64,000 nucleotides of DNA, from positions 170,147 to 234,146 of the forward strand of contig NZ_LKPJ01000008.1 of the NCBI RefSeq assembly GCF_001443045.1, read 5' to 3'. The notes beneath the pieces were generated by a model. That model worked only from the letters and a program-made list of their open reading frames with translations, searched no databases and had not been told where the DNA came from. Below, piece after piece: positions 18,680 through 27,525 of the stretch; the first letter of the stretch is position 1; each line of letters starts with the position of its first letter. The position numbers and the translations under genes were made by a program. This stretch comes from Burkholderia ambifaria. Lineage in GTDB: Bacteria > Pseudomonadota > Gammaproteobacteria > Burkholderiales > Burkholderiaceae.

Positions 18680-19981
18680 TCAGATCCGGCCGAGCGCCGT
18701 GCCGAGCGCCTCGGACGCCGCCGTGAGGTCCGGCGGCGCGACCCCCGCGGCAATCTTCAGCAGCGCGGCACGCAGCATGTCGGACGCGCGACCGTGCGCA
18801 TCGCGTCCGCCGTCGGCGAGCGGCACGCCGTGCGCGGCACGGCGCCACGCCAGTCCTAGCGTATCGGCCAGCAGCGCCGCGTGACCGAGCCCGAGCGCGC
18901 ACGCGGCCGTACCGACCCGATAGGCGGCCGCGGATGCGCGCCATGCGGCCCCCGCATCGGCCGCGGCCGGATCGATCGCGAGTTCGGCCATCGACGCATC
19001 GGCCGTCTGCAGGAAATCCTCATATGCATGCGCGTTGACGGTCACGACCCCGAGCATGCGGGTGGGCGCCGCCGCGACCGCGTCATGCTCGGCCCGCGCG
19101 GCGCCGGCCTCCCACAGCGCCTCGGACGCGGGCGTGCCGGCGACGTGCCAGTCCACGGTCAGGCCATAGTCGTGCAGTACGTCGACGAGCGCGACATCCT
19201 CGGCGGCCGCGCCGAACAGCGCGAAATCGCGCCATAGCAGTGCGACCGTTTCGCGCACGAGTGCCGGTGGCGCATGGCGCCTGCCCTGCACGTGCTCGCC
19301 GAGCAGCAGGTTGGTCCGGGCGAGGAAACGTTTCAGTTCGGGCGCGGCGCTGGCACGCAGCGCGCGCAGGCACGCGGCGGCGAGCCGCCAGAAGTCGTAC
19401 GGGCCATCGGCAGCCAGCGCGGTCAGGGTCGTATCGAGTTCGTCGAGTGCCGCGTCCGGCGTGCCATTCGGCGCGCGCAGCACGCCGAGCAGCGCCTGTT
19501 CGTAGCGGGCCCGGGCCCGGCTTGCGAACGCGCAGGGCAACGCACGCAGCGTCGCCGGCGGCATTGCGCGCCCGACGAGTGCCAGCACGTCGAGCGACAC
19601 GCTCGCATGCAGATCGGCCGCGCTTTGGGCGCGCAGCGTACGAAAATGGTCGAACAGAAGCGGCGAACAGGCCAGCTCGCGCAGATTGTGACGCCCGATC
19701 GCCGCGCGGAAATCGCGCAACGCGATGCGCCAGGCGGCGGAACCCGGTTCGGCGGCGACGAGCGGCGCCGTGGCGGCCAGTTGCCCGGCGAAACGGGCGG
19801 CCGGCAGCCAGCCGGCCTCCGCCAGTACGGCGGCGGCGGCCGACAGCGGCGCGGCCGCGTCGTCGCGACGCTCGAATGCGTCGACGGCCGCCGCGAGCCA
19901 CGCATCGGCCGCGCGCACGGCCCCGCCGCGCGGGTTGGGCAGTGCGTCAGGGTGGGAAACGTTCGCCGGATCGGACGTCAT
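18680..19981 (-). CDS. Uncharacterised alanine-rich helical protein
   Basis: 433 residues, extremely alanine-rich and predicted almost entirely helical, without signal peptide or membrane segment. I do not recognise a confident family. Short stretches such as LADTLGLAWRRAAHG and ACALGLGHAALLADTLGLAW faintly recall Hpt or CheA N-terminal helices, as in FimL-type scaffolds of twitching-motility signalling, but the phosphorylatable histidine context is not convincing. ATG 19981 is taken as start; a GTG at 19987 in frame is possible. Codon usage matches its neighbours. It lies 104 bp downstream of the rubredoxin gene on the same strand. Confidence 0.7.
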   Translation of the reverse strand: MTSDPANVSHPDALPNPRGGAVRAADAWLAAAVDAFERRDDAAAPLSAAAAVLAEAGWLPAARFAGQLAATAPLVAAEPGSAAWRIALRDFRAAIGRHNLRELACSPLLFDHFRTLRAQSAADLHASVSLDVLALVGRAMPPATLRALPCAFASRARARYEQALLGVLRAPNGTPDAALDELDTTLTALAADGPYDFWRLAAACLRALRASAAPELKRFLARTNLLLGEHVQGRRHAPPALVRETVALLWRDFALFGAAAEDVALVDVLHDYGLTVDWHVAGTPASEALWEAGAARAEHDAVAAAPTRMLGVVTVNAHAYEDFLQTADASMAELAIDPAAADAGAAWRASAAAYRVGTAACALGLGHAALLADTLGLAWRRAAHGVPLADGGRDAHGRASDMLRAALLKIAAGVAPPDLTAASEALGTALGRI

Positions 19982-20085
19982 GGACACGCGCGCCTGTCAT
20001 CGTCAAGTCGCTCGCGCCGGCCGCGGCGCACAAGCGCCGGGCAACCGCGAGGCCGGAGCGGTGTGTCCGTGGGCCAAGGGTCCGG

Positions 20086-20256
20086 TCAGATCTGGACCAT
20101 CTCGAAGTCTTCCTTGCGAGCGCCGCATTCGGGGCACGTCCAGTTGATCGGGACGTCTTCCCAGCGCGTGCCCGGGGCGATGCCCTCTTCGGGCAGCCCG
20201 GCTTCTTCGTCATAAATCCAGCCACAAATCAGGCACATCCAGCTCTTGTATTCCAT
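20086..20256 (-). CDS. rubA: Rubredoxin
   Basis: 56 residues with both iron-binding knuckles, CLICGWIYDEEAG and CPECGARKEDFE (two CxxC pairs holding one FeS4 centre), plus the rubredoxin signature APGTRWEDVPINW. It is a small cytoplasmic electron carrier. The ATG at 20256 gives the standard MEYKSW start; an upstream ATG at 20349 only adds non-conserved residues. It diverges from thiD. Confidence 0.96.
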   Translation of the reverse strand: MEYKSWMCLICGWIYDEEAGLPEEGIAPGTRWEDVPINWTCPECGARKEDFEMVQI

Positions 20257-20509
20257 CTTAAGCCGCGTCGGGAAAGTCGGTAAATTCGGGAGCCATGATG
20301 GTACCGTGTCGGGGCCGGACTGCCTAGCAATCGCACTGGAGTGCGGCAACTACGTTGCGCTGCGCTAAAAAATCCGTCGTGCGGGCCGGATTCCGCCGCA
20401 TAATGGCTGGAAAGTGCGGCCTGCCGGGCAACACAGGGCCAAACCGCCCACTTCGCCTCGCCGTCCGCAGCTCCGTCGCTTCCCCGTTTTTTTCTTGCCC
20501 CATTTTTAC

Positions 20510-21376
20510 ATGTCCAGCAACGCCCCTCCGATCGTCCTCACCTTCGGCCTGTCCGATCCCACCGGCGGCTCCGGCCTCCAAGCCGATCTGATGACCCTGG
20601 CGAGCATGGGCTGTCACGGCGTGTCCGTCCTGACGGGCTATACCGTGCGCGACTCGGCCGCCTGCGACGAAGTGACCGGCCTCGATCCCGATGTCGTCGT
20701 CGCCCAGGCGCGCATGCTGCTCGAGGACATGCCGGTCGCCGCGTTCAAGATCGGCGCGGCGACGCGCGCGGAAGTCGTGAGCGCGATCGCCGAAGTGGTC
20801 GCCGACTACGACGGCGTGCCGCTCGTGCTCGCACCGGATTTCACGCTCGACGACGAGCACGTGCTCGCCGCCGACGACCTGCGCGAATCGATCGCCGACC
20901 TGCTCGCGCCGCAGACGACGCTGCTGGTTGCCGACCACGCGACGCTGATCGCGCTCGCGCAGCCGGACGGCGACGCCGAGGCGCCGAATCTCGACGCGGC
21001 CGTGTCGCACCTGCTGTCACAGGGCTGCGAGTACATCCTGTCGTCGGAGACGGGCTCGCACCGGCTCGTCAACACGCTGTACGGCGAGGAAGGCCAGCTC
21101 CGCGAAGACATGTGGGATCGCTCGCCGCACCGGCTGATGGGTATCACCGACACACTCGGCGCGGCGATCGCGGCACTGCTCGCGAACGGCCAGGAGCCAC
21201 CCGAAGCGGTGCGCGAAGCGCAGGAATACCTGTACCAGGCGGTGCGCGACGCGTTCCGGCCCGGCATGGGCGCGCACCTGCCCGACCGGTTCTTCTGGGC
21301 GCGCAGCAACGATGATGCGGACACGCCGCCGGCCGTGAAGGCCGATCCGGTACCGAGAACGTCGCACAGGCATTGA
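20510..21376 (+). CDS. thiD: ThiD-like hydroxymethylpyrimidine (phosphate) kinase
   Basis: 288 residues, ribokinase fold. The N-terminus has the ThiD pattern (FGLSDPTGGSGLQADLMTLA, then GCHGVSVLTGYTVRDS). The usual C-terminal GTGCTLSSAIA anion-hole motif reads MGITDTLGAAIAALLANG, so the cysteine is replaced by aspartate and the glycines shift. That is closer to the GAGD form of other ribokinase members. Role: phosphorylation of HMP/HMP-P in thiamine synthesis or salvage. The start at 20510 is preferred because upstream residues are not ThiD-like. No TPP riboswitch was recognised upstream. It is followed by a strong bidirectional terminator shared with groL. Confidence 0.82.
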   Translation: MSSNAPPIVLTFGLSDPTGGSGLQADLMTLASMGCHGVSVLTGYTVRDSAACDEVTGLDPDVVVAQARMLLEDMPVAAFKIGAATRAEVVSAIAEVVADYDGVPLVLAPDFTLDDEHVLAADDLRESIADLLAPQTTLLVADHATLIALAQPDGDAEAPNLDAAVSHLLSQGCEYILSSETGSHRLVNTLYGEEGQLREDMWDRSPHRLMGITDTLGAAIAALLANGQEPPEAVREAQEYLYQAVRDAFRPGMGAHLPDRFFWARSNDDADTPPAVKADPVPRTSHRH

Positions 21377-21454
21377 CGCCCGCACGGCGGCCCTTCGCCG
21401 CCGTGGCGTGCCATTGCTTCGGGGCGGCATGTCCGCTCTTTTTCACGCGTGCAT

Positions 21455-21490
21455 AAAAAAAGACCCGCATCGCTGCGGGTCTTTTCTTTT
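21455..21490. terminator. Bidirectional intrinsic terminator between thiD and groL
   Basis: A perfect 8-bp stem GACCCGCA-TCGC-TGCGGGTC (21462-21481) is flanked by seven A on the left and TTTTCTTTT on the right. It can therefore stop transcription from both converging genes. Confidence 0.9.
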
Positions 21491-21540
21491 GGCTGGAACG
21501 CGCATCGCTGCGCGCTCCGGACACCATCGACCGAAGTCGA

Positions 21541-23184
<1,644 letters not shown>

Positions 23185-23227
23185 CTAACTCCTTGAATTC
23201 TTGGGAATATGTACCGTCAGTGGACGC

Positions 23228-23521
23228 TTACTTCGCGTTGACCACGGCCATGATGTCTTCTTCGCGCATGACCAGCAGTTCCTGGCCGTCGACCTTCACG
23301 GTCTGACCAGCGTACTTGCCGAACAGCACGCGATCGCCGACCTTCACGTCGAGCGCGATCGGCGCGCCCTTGTCGTCACGCTTGCCCGGGCCGACCGCGA
23401 GGATCTCGCCTTGATCCGGCTTTTCAGCTGCAGCTTCGGGGATCACGATGCCCGAGGCGGTCTTGGTTTCTTGATCCAGGCGCTTGACGATCACGCGATC
23501 GTGCAAAGGACGAAGGTTCAT
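23228..23521 (-). CDS. groES: Co-chaperonin GroES (10 kDa)
   Basis: 97 residues: [16 protein letters not shown], the mobile-loop region [11 protein letters not shown], and [17 protein letters not shown]. It caps the GroEL ring. ATG 23521 has AGGAG six bases upstream; an in-frame GTG at 23527 overlaps that site and is unlikely. It is the first gene of the groESL operon. Confidence 0.97.
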   Translation of the reverse strand: MNLRPLHDRVIVKRLDQETKTASGIVIPEAAAEKPDQGEILAVGPGKRDDKGAPIALDVKVGDRVLFGKYAGQTVKVDGQELLVMREEDIMAVVNAK

Positions 23522-23594
23522 ATTCACTCCTCTCTTGAATGAGATTGAAGAACGCTTAGGGAATCTGCCCGGCGGATCGCCCGGCAGAGAATTG

Positions 23595-23621
23595 TTAGCA
23601 CTCTCGTGCAGCGAGTGCTAA
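23595..23621 (-). promoter_or_regulatory. CIRCE operator (HrcA binding site)
   Basis: TTAGCACTC, nine bases, GAGTGCTAA: a perfect match to the CIRCE inverted repeat bound by the HrcA repressor. It starts 74 bp upstream of the groES ATG and overlaps the last base of the -10 box, so bound HrcA would block initiation. Confidence 0.95.
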
Positions 23622-23650
23622 TTATATGGACGGGTTTTGACAAATTCAAG
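23621..23650 (-). promoter_or_regulatory. groESL promoter, sigma-70 with overlapping sigma-32-like boxes
   Basis: On the minus strand TTGAAT (23649-23644), 17 bases, TATAAT (23626-23621) make a near-ideal housekeeping promoter. The same DNA reads CTTGAAT followed by CCATATA, similar to heat-shock sigma-32 boxes. CIRCE lies immediately downstream. Dual control by sigma-32 and HrcA is inferred. Confidence 0.8.
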
Positions 23651-23846
23651 AAGGGGAGCCGGAGGTTTTTTCGCCCGGGGCGAGACGGCGAAAAAACGGG
23701 GGCAAAACTTGAAAAAACCTTTTGAAACAATCAAGTAGACATCAATCCCGCGCTCCGGAAGCGAGCACGATGCGGGATATCCCTGCCATCGCACCGATTT
23801 GACACGGGGTAAGCACTGAGTTCCCGCGGTCGTCCGGCATCGCATG

Positions 23847-23875
23847 AAAAAAACTGCCCGGGCGCCGACGGGGCC
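23847..23875 (-). terminator. Possible terminator after the SRPBCC gene
   Basis: On the minus strand a GC-rich stretch with complementary GCCCC/GGGC segments runs into seven T (A7 at 23847-23853 on the plus strand), 20-50 bp after the stop at 23896. The stem is short and imperfect, so this is tentative. Confidence 0.4.
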
Positions 23876-23895
23876 ACATTTCCGGCACCGGACCG

Positions 23896-24405
23896 TCACG
23901 TGTCGGGACAGCCCGCGACCGGCTGGAACGTCCGGCCGTCGGTCTCGACCGCCGCGCCGAGCAGCCGCGCGAGCCCTTTCGCGCCTTCACGCATCACGAC
24001 GTCGTGGTTCCAGATGAACAGCGGGCGCGCAACCGGCTCCAGCCAGTTCATCCAGCGCTCGCGCGTACGGATGTGCCAGTCGTAGCGCACGACGGTACGC
24101 GTGCCGTCGTCCGCGAACGACCAGCGGCCATCGCCTTCGATCGCGCCGCTCGCGCGGCCTTCGAGCACATGCGGCCGCTCGACGCGCAGCACGCGCATGT
24201 CGAAGGTCAGCTGGTACGGCAACGCACCTTTCCACGTGTATCGCTGCAGCGCGCCGACGCCGCGCACGTCGCCGCACTCGATCTCGACGGTCCGTACCGC
24301 GCCCTTCCACCAGTCGGGCCAGCGGTCGACCTGGTAGATTGCATCCCAGACCGCCGCGAGCGGCGCGTCCACGCGCCACGTCGTCGAAAACCGGTATTCC
24401 GCCAT
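23896..24405 (-). CDS. SRPBCC-family (polyketide cyclase/START-like) protein
   Basis: 169 residues. The opening YRFSTTWRVDAPLAAVWDAIY and WPDWWKGAVRTVEIE are typical of the helix-grip SRPBCC fold, a hydrophobic ligand-binding cavity. The specific ligand is unknown. It begins 38 bp after the LolA-like gene in the same direction and may be the last member of the ECF-sigma operon. No signal peptide is visible, so it should be cytoplasmic, unlike its exported neighbours. Confidence 0.8.
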   Translation of the reverse strand: MAEYRFSTTWRVDAPLAAVWDAIYQVDRWPDWWKGAVRTVEIECGDVRGVGALQRYTWKGALPYQLTFDMRVLRVERPHVLEGRASGAIEGDGRWSFADDGTRTVVRYDWHIRTRERWMNWLEPVARPLFIWNHDVVMREGAKGLARLLGAAVETDGRTFQPVAGCPDT

Positions 24406-24442
24406 GCAGCCTCCGGCACGTGTCGGGATCAGGGATCTGGGA

Positions 24443-25075
24443 TCAGGGCGCGAAAAAGCGAGCGGGAAACGCGACGTCGATCTCGACGTCGTCGAGTGTC
24501 ACCGTTTCGAGCGGGTCGCCGTCGCCGTCTGCGAAGCTGACGACCTTCAGCGGAAAGCCGTCCTCGGTGTCCAGCCACAGCCGGTAGCGATGCACGCCGC
24601 CGACCACGTGCGCGGGCGCGCCCGTCACCGACACGCGCAGCGTGGCCCGGCCGCCGACGGTTTCCTCGCCTTCCGTCACCGTCGCACCGCCCTGCTGCAG
24701 CGCATGCACGTTGCGCAGCAGCGCGCCGACGTCCGACCGGTCGACGCGATGGCCGCTGCGGTCGCGCACGAGCGGATTGGACGGCGACAGCGTCAGCGCG
24801 GGCGGCGCATGCTCGCCGAACGGACGCAGCCGGACCTTGCCGTCGCCGGGATCGTACGCGAGCACCGCGCCGTGATGGGGCGACACGAAGTCCATCCGGA
24901 CGAAACCGGGTTTCAGGTACGCATAATGGAATTCGGCGTGCTCGCCGCTGCGCGCCGACGAGCGGATCGTCGCGCGGTACGAGCGGACCTGATCGAAATG
25001 CGCCTGCGCGACGCTCACGGGGTCGGCTGTCATGCTCACTCCTATCAGGCTCGCGGCCAGCCATGCTGCGATCAT
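24443..25075 (-). CDS. Exported LolA-like protein of an ECF operon
   Basis: 210 residues. The N-terminus MIAAWLAASLIGVSMTADP is a short hydrophobic signal. The rest (AHFDQVRSYRATIRSSARSG, YAYLKPGFVRMDFVSP, RYRLWLDTEDGFPLKVVSF) follows the half-barrel pattern of the LolA/RseB superfamily, which binds lipid or lipoprotein parts in the periplasm. I cannot place it in a named family. ATG 25075 overlaps the cupredoxin stop (ATGA), so the two proteins are probably made together. In sigma-E systems RseB-like proteins modulate anti-sigma factors; a similar role here is only a hypothesis. Confidence 0.75.
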   Translation of the reverse strand: MIAAWLAASLIGVSMTADPVSVAQAHFDQVRSYRATIRSSARSGEHAEFHYAYLKPGFVRMDFVSPHHGAVLAYDPGDGKVRLRPFGEHAPPALTLSPSNPLVRDRSGHRVDRSDVGALLRNVHALQQGGATVTEGEETVGGRATLRVSVTGAPAHVVGGVHRYRLWLDTEDGFPLKVVSFADGDGDPLETVTLDDVEIDVAFPARFFAP

Positions 25076-25494
25076 GGCGCCGCCTCGACGTCGAGCACGC
25101 CTTCCATGCCGCGCTCGCGATGGCTGCGCAGGAACAGCAGCCGATGCGTGCAATAGTAGGCGAAGCGACCAGGCTCCGTCGGCGTGAAGCGCAAGATGCG
25201 CGGCGTCGTGCCCAGTTCGGTGTGCACCGCGATGCCGGCCTGCGGCGCAGCGATCTCGAAACTGTGCGGCACGACACCCGGTTCGGCCGATACCGTCAGT
25301 TCGACCGGCACATGCGCGCGGACGATCACGTGGTTCGGACGAAAGAAATAGCTGCCGCCGACGATCGTCACCCGCTGCACGCCATCGGCATCGACCGGCA
25401 CGCGCACCGGGGCGTCGCCGTCCGCCCGTGCAAGCCCGCCGCCCGCCGCGAGCACCGCCACTATCGTCGCCACCATCGCCGTCTTCGCGTTCAT
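25072..25494 (-). CDS. Periplasmic cupredoxin-like protein
   Basis: 140 residues with a signal peptide (about 1-24, ending GGGLARA). The mature part reads FFRPNHVIVRAHVPVELTVS, PHSFEIAAPQAG and FAYYCTHRLLFLRSHRERGM. The histidine of PHSF, the cysteine of YYC, a following histidine and the methionine of RGMEG could form a type 1 copper centre. The Cys-to-Met spacing is longer than in plastocyanin, so copper binding needs testing. It lies 28 bp after the anti-sigma gene and overlaps the LolA-like gene. Confidence 0.78.
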   Translation of the reverse strand: MNAKTAMVATIVAVLAAGGGLARADGDAPVRVPVDADGVQRVTIVGGSYFFRPNHVIVRAHVPVELTVSAEPGVVPHSFEIAAPQAGIAVHTELGTTPRILRFTPTEPGRFAYYCTHRLLFLRSHRERGMEGVLDVEAAP

Positions 25495-25522
25495 CCTCTG
25501 CTCCCTGCCGATGCCGCGTGCG

Positions 25523-26308
25523 TCACCCCTTCCATGCGTCGGTCGGCCCGCCGAGTGCGCCGCACGCGTCGATCGCGAGCTCGCGCAGGCGCCGTTCGTC
25601 GCCTCGGCCGGACAGCGCATAACCCATGCCGCGATCCGACCAGAAGTACGTGTAGCGGCCGTCGGCCGACATCGCCTGCGGTGTGAGGCGCCGCGCGTCA
25701 TAGGCCGTCATGTACAGCGTCACGCGCGCGCCGTCCGCACGCTGGTACATCAGCTGTGCGGCCGGCCCCGCGTCGCCCGGCAGCAGCCGGCCGCCCAGCA
25801 GCGCATAGCCGTATTCGTCGAGCGACGGTGCGCGCACGGGCCGGCCGAGACGCGCGGACAGCCACCCGGCCAGGCGCGCCGGGTCGCGGGCGTCGATTTC
25901 GACCGGGTGTTCACGATCGGCCGCGTACACCGCATACGCGACATCCGCGCGCGCGGCGAACGCCGGTTCGACGCCGAATGCCGTCCAGCCCGCGTGCAGC
26001 GCGATGCCGAGCACCAGCCCGGCCGCCAGCCCCGCGAACGCGTACGCGACCATGCGCCGGCGCGACGCGCGCCGCTGCACGAACAATGCCGGTGCGGCGG
26101 CCGGCAGCGGGAACAGCGCGCGCAACGCGTCGCGCTGCGCACCGTAATGCGCGAACCGGTCGGCTTCCCGCGGATCGGACTGCAGCCGCTCGAGCACCTC
26201 GCGGCGCTCCTGTCCGGACAACTCGCCGTCGAGCAGCGCCGACAGCAGCTGGGCCGACGCAGCGTCGTCCCGATCGTTCGAAGGTTTGCGCGGATCGTCG
26301 TCCATCAT
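25523..26308 (-). CDS. Transmembrane anti-sigma factor
   Basis: 261 residues. The cytoplasmic N-terminus has the anti-sigma start SAQLLSALLDGELSGQERRE and FAHYGAQRDALRALF. It has no zinc HxxxCxxC motif. One membrane helix at about 86-106 (RMVAYAFAGLAAGLVLGIAL) is followed by a ~150-residue periplasmic domain (YAVYAADREHPVEIDARD, YFWSDRGMGYALSGRGDERR). It should hold the adjacent ECF sigma factor at the membrane. ATG 26308 overlaps the sigma stop (ATGA). Confidence 0.88.
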   Translation of the reverse strand: MMDDDPRKPSNDRDDAASAQLLSALLDGELSGQERREVLERLQSDPREADRFAHYGAQRDALRALFPLPAAAPALFVQRRASRRRMVAYAFAGLAAGLVLGIALHAGWTAFGVEPAFAARADVAYAVYAADREHPVEIDARDPARLAGWLSARLGRPVRAPSLDEYGYALLGGRLLPGDAGPAAQLMYQRADGARVTLYMTAYDARRLTPQAMSADGRYTYFWSDRGMGYALSGRGDERRLRELAIDACGALGGPTDAWKG

Positions 26309-26820
26309 CTCTTCCCGATCACCCGTAACGCGGCCGTGCCGTGCGCCGGCGGTTCGCCGGACAGCAACGTACGCATCTGTTCACGCGCCCGCGACAGCCG
26401 CGACATCACCGTCCCCACCGGCACGCCGAGCACCTGCGCGGCGTCGCGGTAGCTCAACTCCTCGAGCGCGACCAGCAGCAGCACCTCACGCTGCTCGACG
26501 GGCAGCCGGTACAGCGCGCGCTGCACGTCGCGCAGCATCAGGCCGCCGATCTCGTCGGCCGGCGCAGCCATCGTCTGCCACGGCGCGGTCGCGTCGTCGA
26601 CCGCGATCTCGCGCCGCGCGCGCAACTGGTCGATGAAGCGGTGGCGCAGCAGCGTCAGCAGCCATGCGCGCAGATTGCCGCCGTCGCGCGGCGGCCGGTT
26701 CAGCGCGCGCTCGAGCGTGTCCTGCACGAGATCGTCCGCCCAGGCCCGATCGCCCGTCAGCGCACGCGCGTACCGCGTGAGATGCGGCAGCCATACCAGC
26801 AGGTCCGATTCGTAGCTCAT
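26305..26820 (-). CDS. ECF-subfamily RNA polymerase sigma factor
   Basis: 171 residues. Region 2: YARALTGDRAWADDLVQDTLERAL and LRAWLLTLLRHRFIDQLR. Region 4: LPVEQREVLLLVALEELSYRDAAQ and VGTVMSRLSRAREQM (helix-turn-helix for the -35 element). It is coupled by ATGA overlap to its membrane anti-sigma factor. The signal is unknown; the operon encodes a cupredoxin and other exported proteins, so envelope, metal or redox stress is plausible. Confidence 0.93.
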   Translation of the reverse strand: MSYESDLLVWLPHLTRYARALTGDRAWADDLVQDTLERALNRPPRDGGNLRAWLLTLLRHRFIDQLRARREIAVDDATAPWQTMAAPADEIGGLMLRDVQRALYRLPVEQREVLLLVALEELSYRDAAQVLGVPVGTVMSRLSRAREQMRTLLSGEPPAHGTAALRVIGKR

Positions 26821-26874
26821 CCGGATGCCTTGCGCGTCGCCGCGCCGTCAGCCCCTCGGTCCGTCCGTCAGTTC

Positions 26875-27234
26875 TCAGGGACGCGCGACGTGCCACATGC
26901 CGCCGATTCCGTCGCCGCCCGCGTCGCCGGCCTTGTGGTCCATTTTCCAGCGATACAGCGGGCGCCCGCGGTACGCCCATTGCTTCTTGCCGTCGTCGCG
27001 CGCGACGAGGCTCAGCGCGCCCGACGGCTTGTCGTATTCGTCGGCGAGCGCCGGCGGCCAGTTGGCCGCGCAGGTGCCGCTGCACGTGCTCTTGCCCGGC
27101 GCGTCGTGATCGAACACGTACAGCGTCATGTGATCTTCGTCGACCAGTTTCCCGTCGCCGGCCTGCGGCGGCTCGGCGGCCGCGGGCCGCGCGATCGCGG
27201 CCGTCAGCGCGATGGCGAACAGCATCGTCTTCAT
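26875..27234 (-). CDS. Secreted protein with YxFxxD-type motif (COG4315-like)
   Basis: 119 residues with a signal peptide (about 1-20, ending RPAAA). The mature protein has the family hallmarks: TLYVFDHDAPGKSTCSGTC with a CxxxC pair likely to be disulfide-bonded, then NWPPAL and WAYRGRPLYRWKMDHKAGD. Such proteins are common in proteobacteria and often sit beside ECF sigma factors; their function is unknown. ATG 27234 (MKTMLFAIAL) is the signal-peptide start. It is 54 bp upstream of the sigma gene and probably the first gene of the operon. Confidence 0.82.
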   Translation of the reverse strand: MKTMLFAIALTAAIARPAAAEPPQAGDGKLVDEDHMTLYVFDHDAPGKSTCSGTCAANWPPALADEYDKPSGALSLVARDDGKKQWAYRGRPLYRWKMDHKAGDAGGDGIGGMWHVARP

Positions 27235-27294
27235 TTCCGTCTCCTTGGCATGGCGTTGCGGCACGGCACCGCCGGACGGGGGTCGACTTCGTCA

Positions 27295-27320
27295 TGACCA
27301 TTATCCCGCCGTCCGGTTAC
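27295..27320 (-). promoter_or_regulatory. Candidate ECF-type promoter of the sigma operon
   Basis: On the minus strand GTAACC (27320-27315), 16 bases, GTCA (27298-27295), 60 bp ahead of the first gene. An AAC-containing -35 and GTC-containing -10 with 16-bp spacing fit ECF promoters in general, so autoregulation is possible. This is a pattern match only. Confidence 0.3.
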
Positions 27321-27439
27321 GCCGCGACTCGGTATGTAAACGGACGGACGCGGCCGGTTATTCCATGCCGCCCCACAATAGGCGGCGGCAACCGCGCACG
27401 CCCATGCCTCCGACGAAGCCGATCGGGAACCCAAAAGAA

Positions 27440-27471
27440 AACGCGGCATGACATTGCTGTCATGCCGCGTT
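27440..27471 (-). terminator. Intrinsic terminator of the repeat-protein gene
   Basis: AACGCGGCATGACA, loop TTGC, TGTCATGCCGCGTT: a perfect 14-bp stem. On the minus strand it is followed by TTCTTTTGG, 55 bp after the stop of the gene at 27526. Confidence 0.85.
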
Positions 27472-27525
27472 GCGCGACCTGTTGCGCGCGGCAGGCGATG
27501 GATCGCCGCCGCGCGTTCCGGCCGG

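Noticed and set aside
20257..20509. TPP riboswitch upstream of thiD
   Set aside because: No recognisable THI-box core, and the gap is short and GC-rich.
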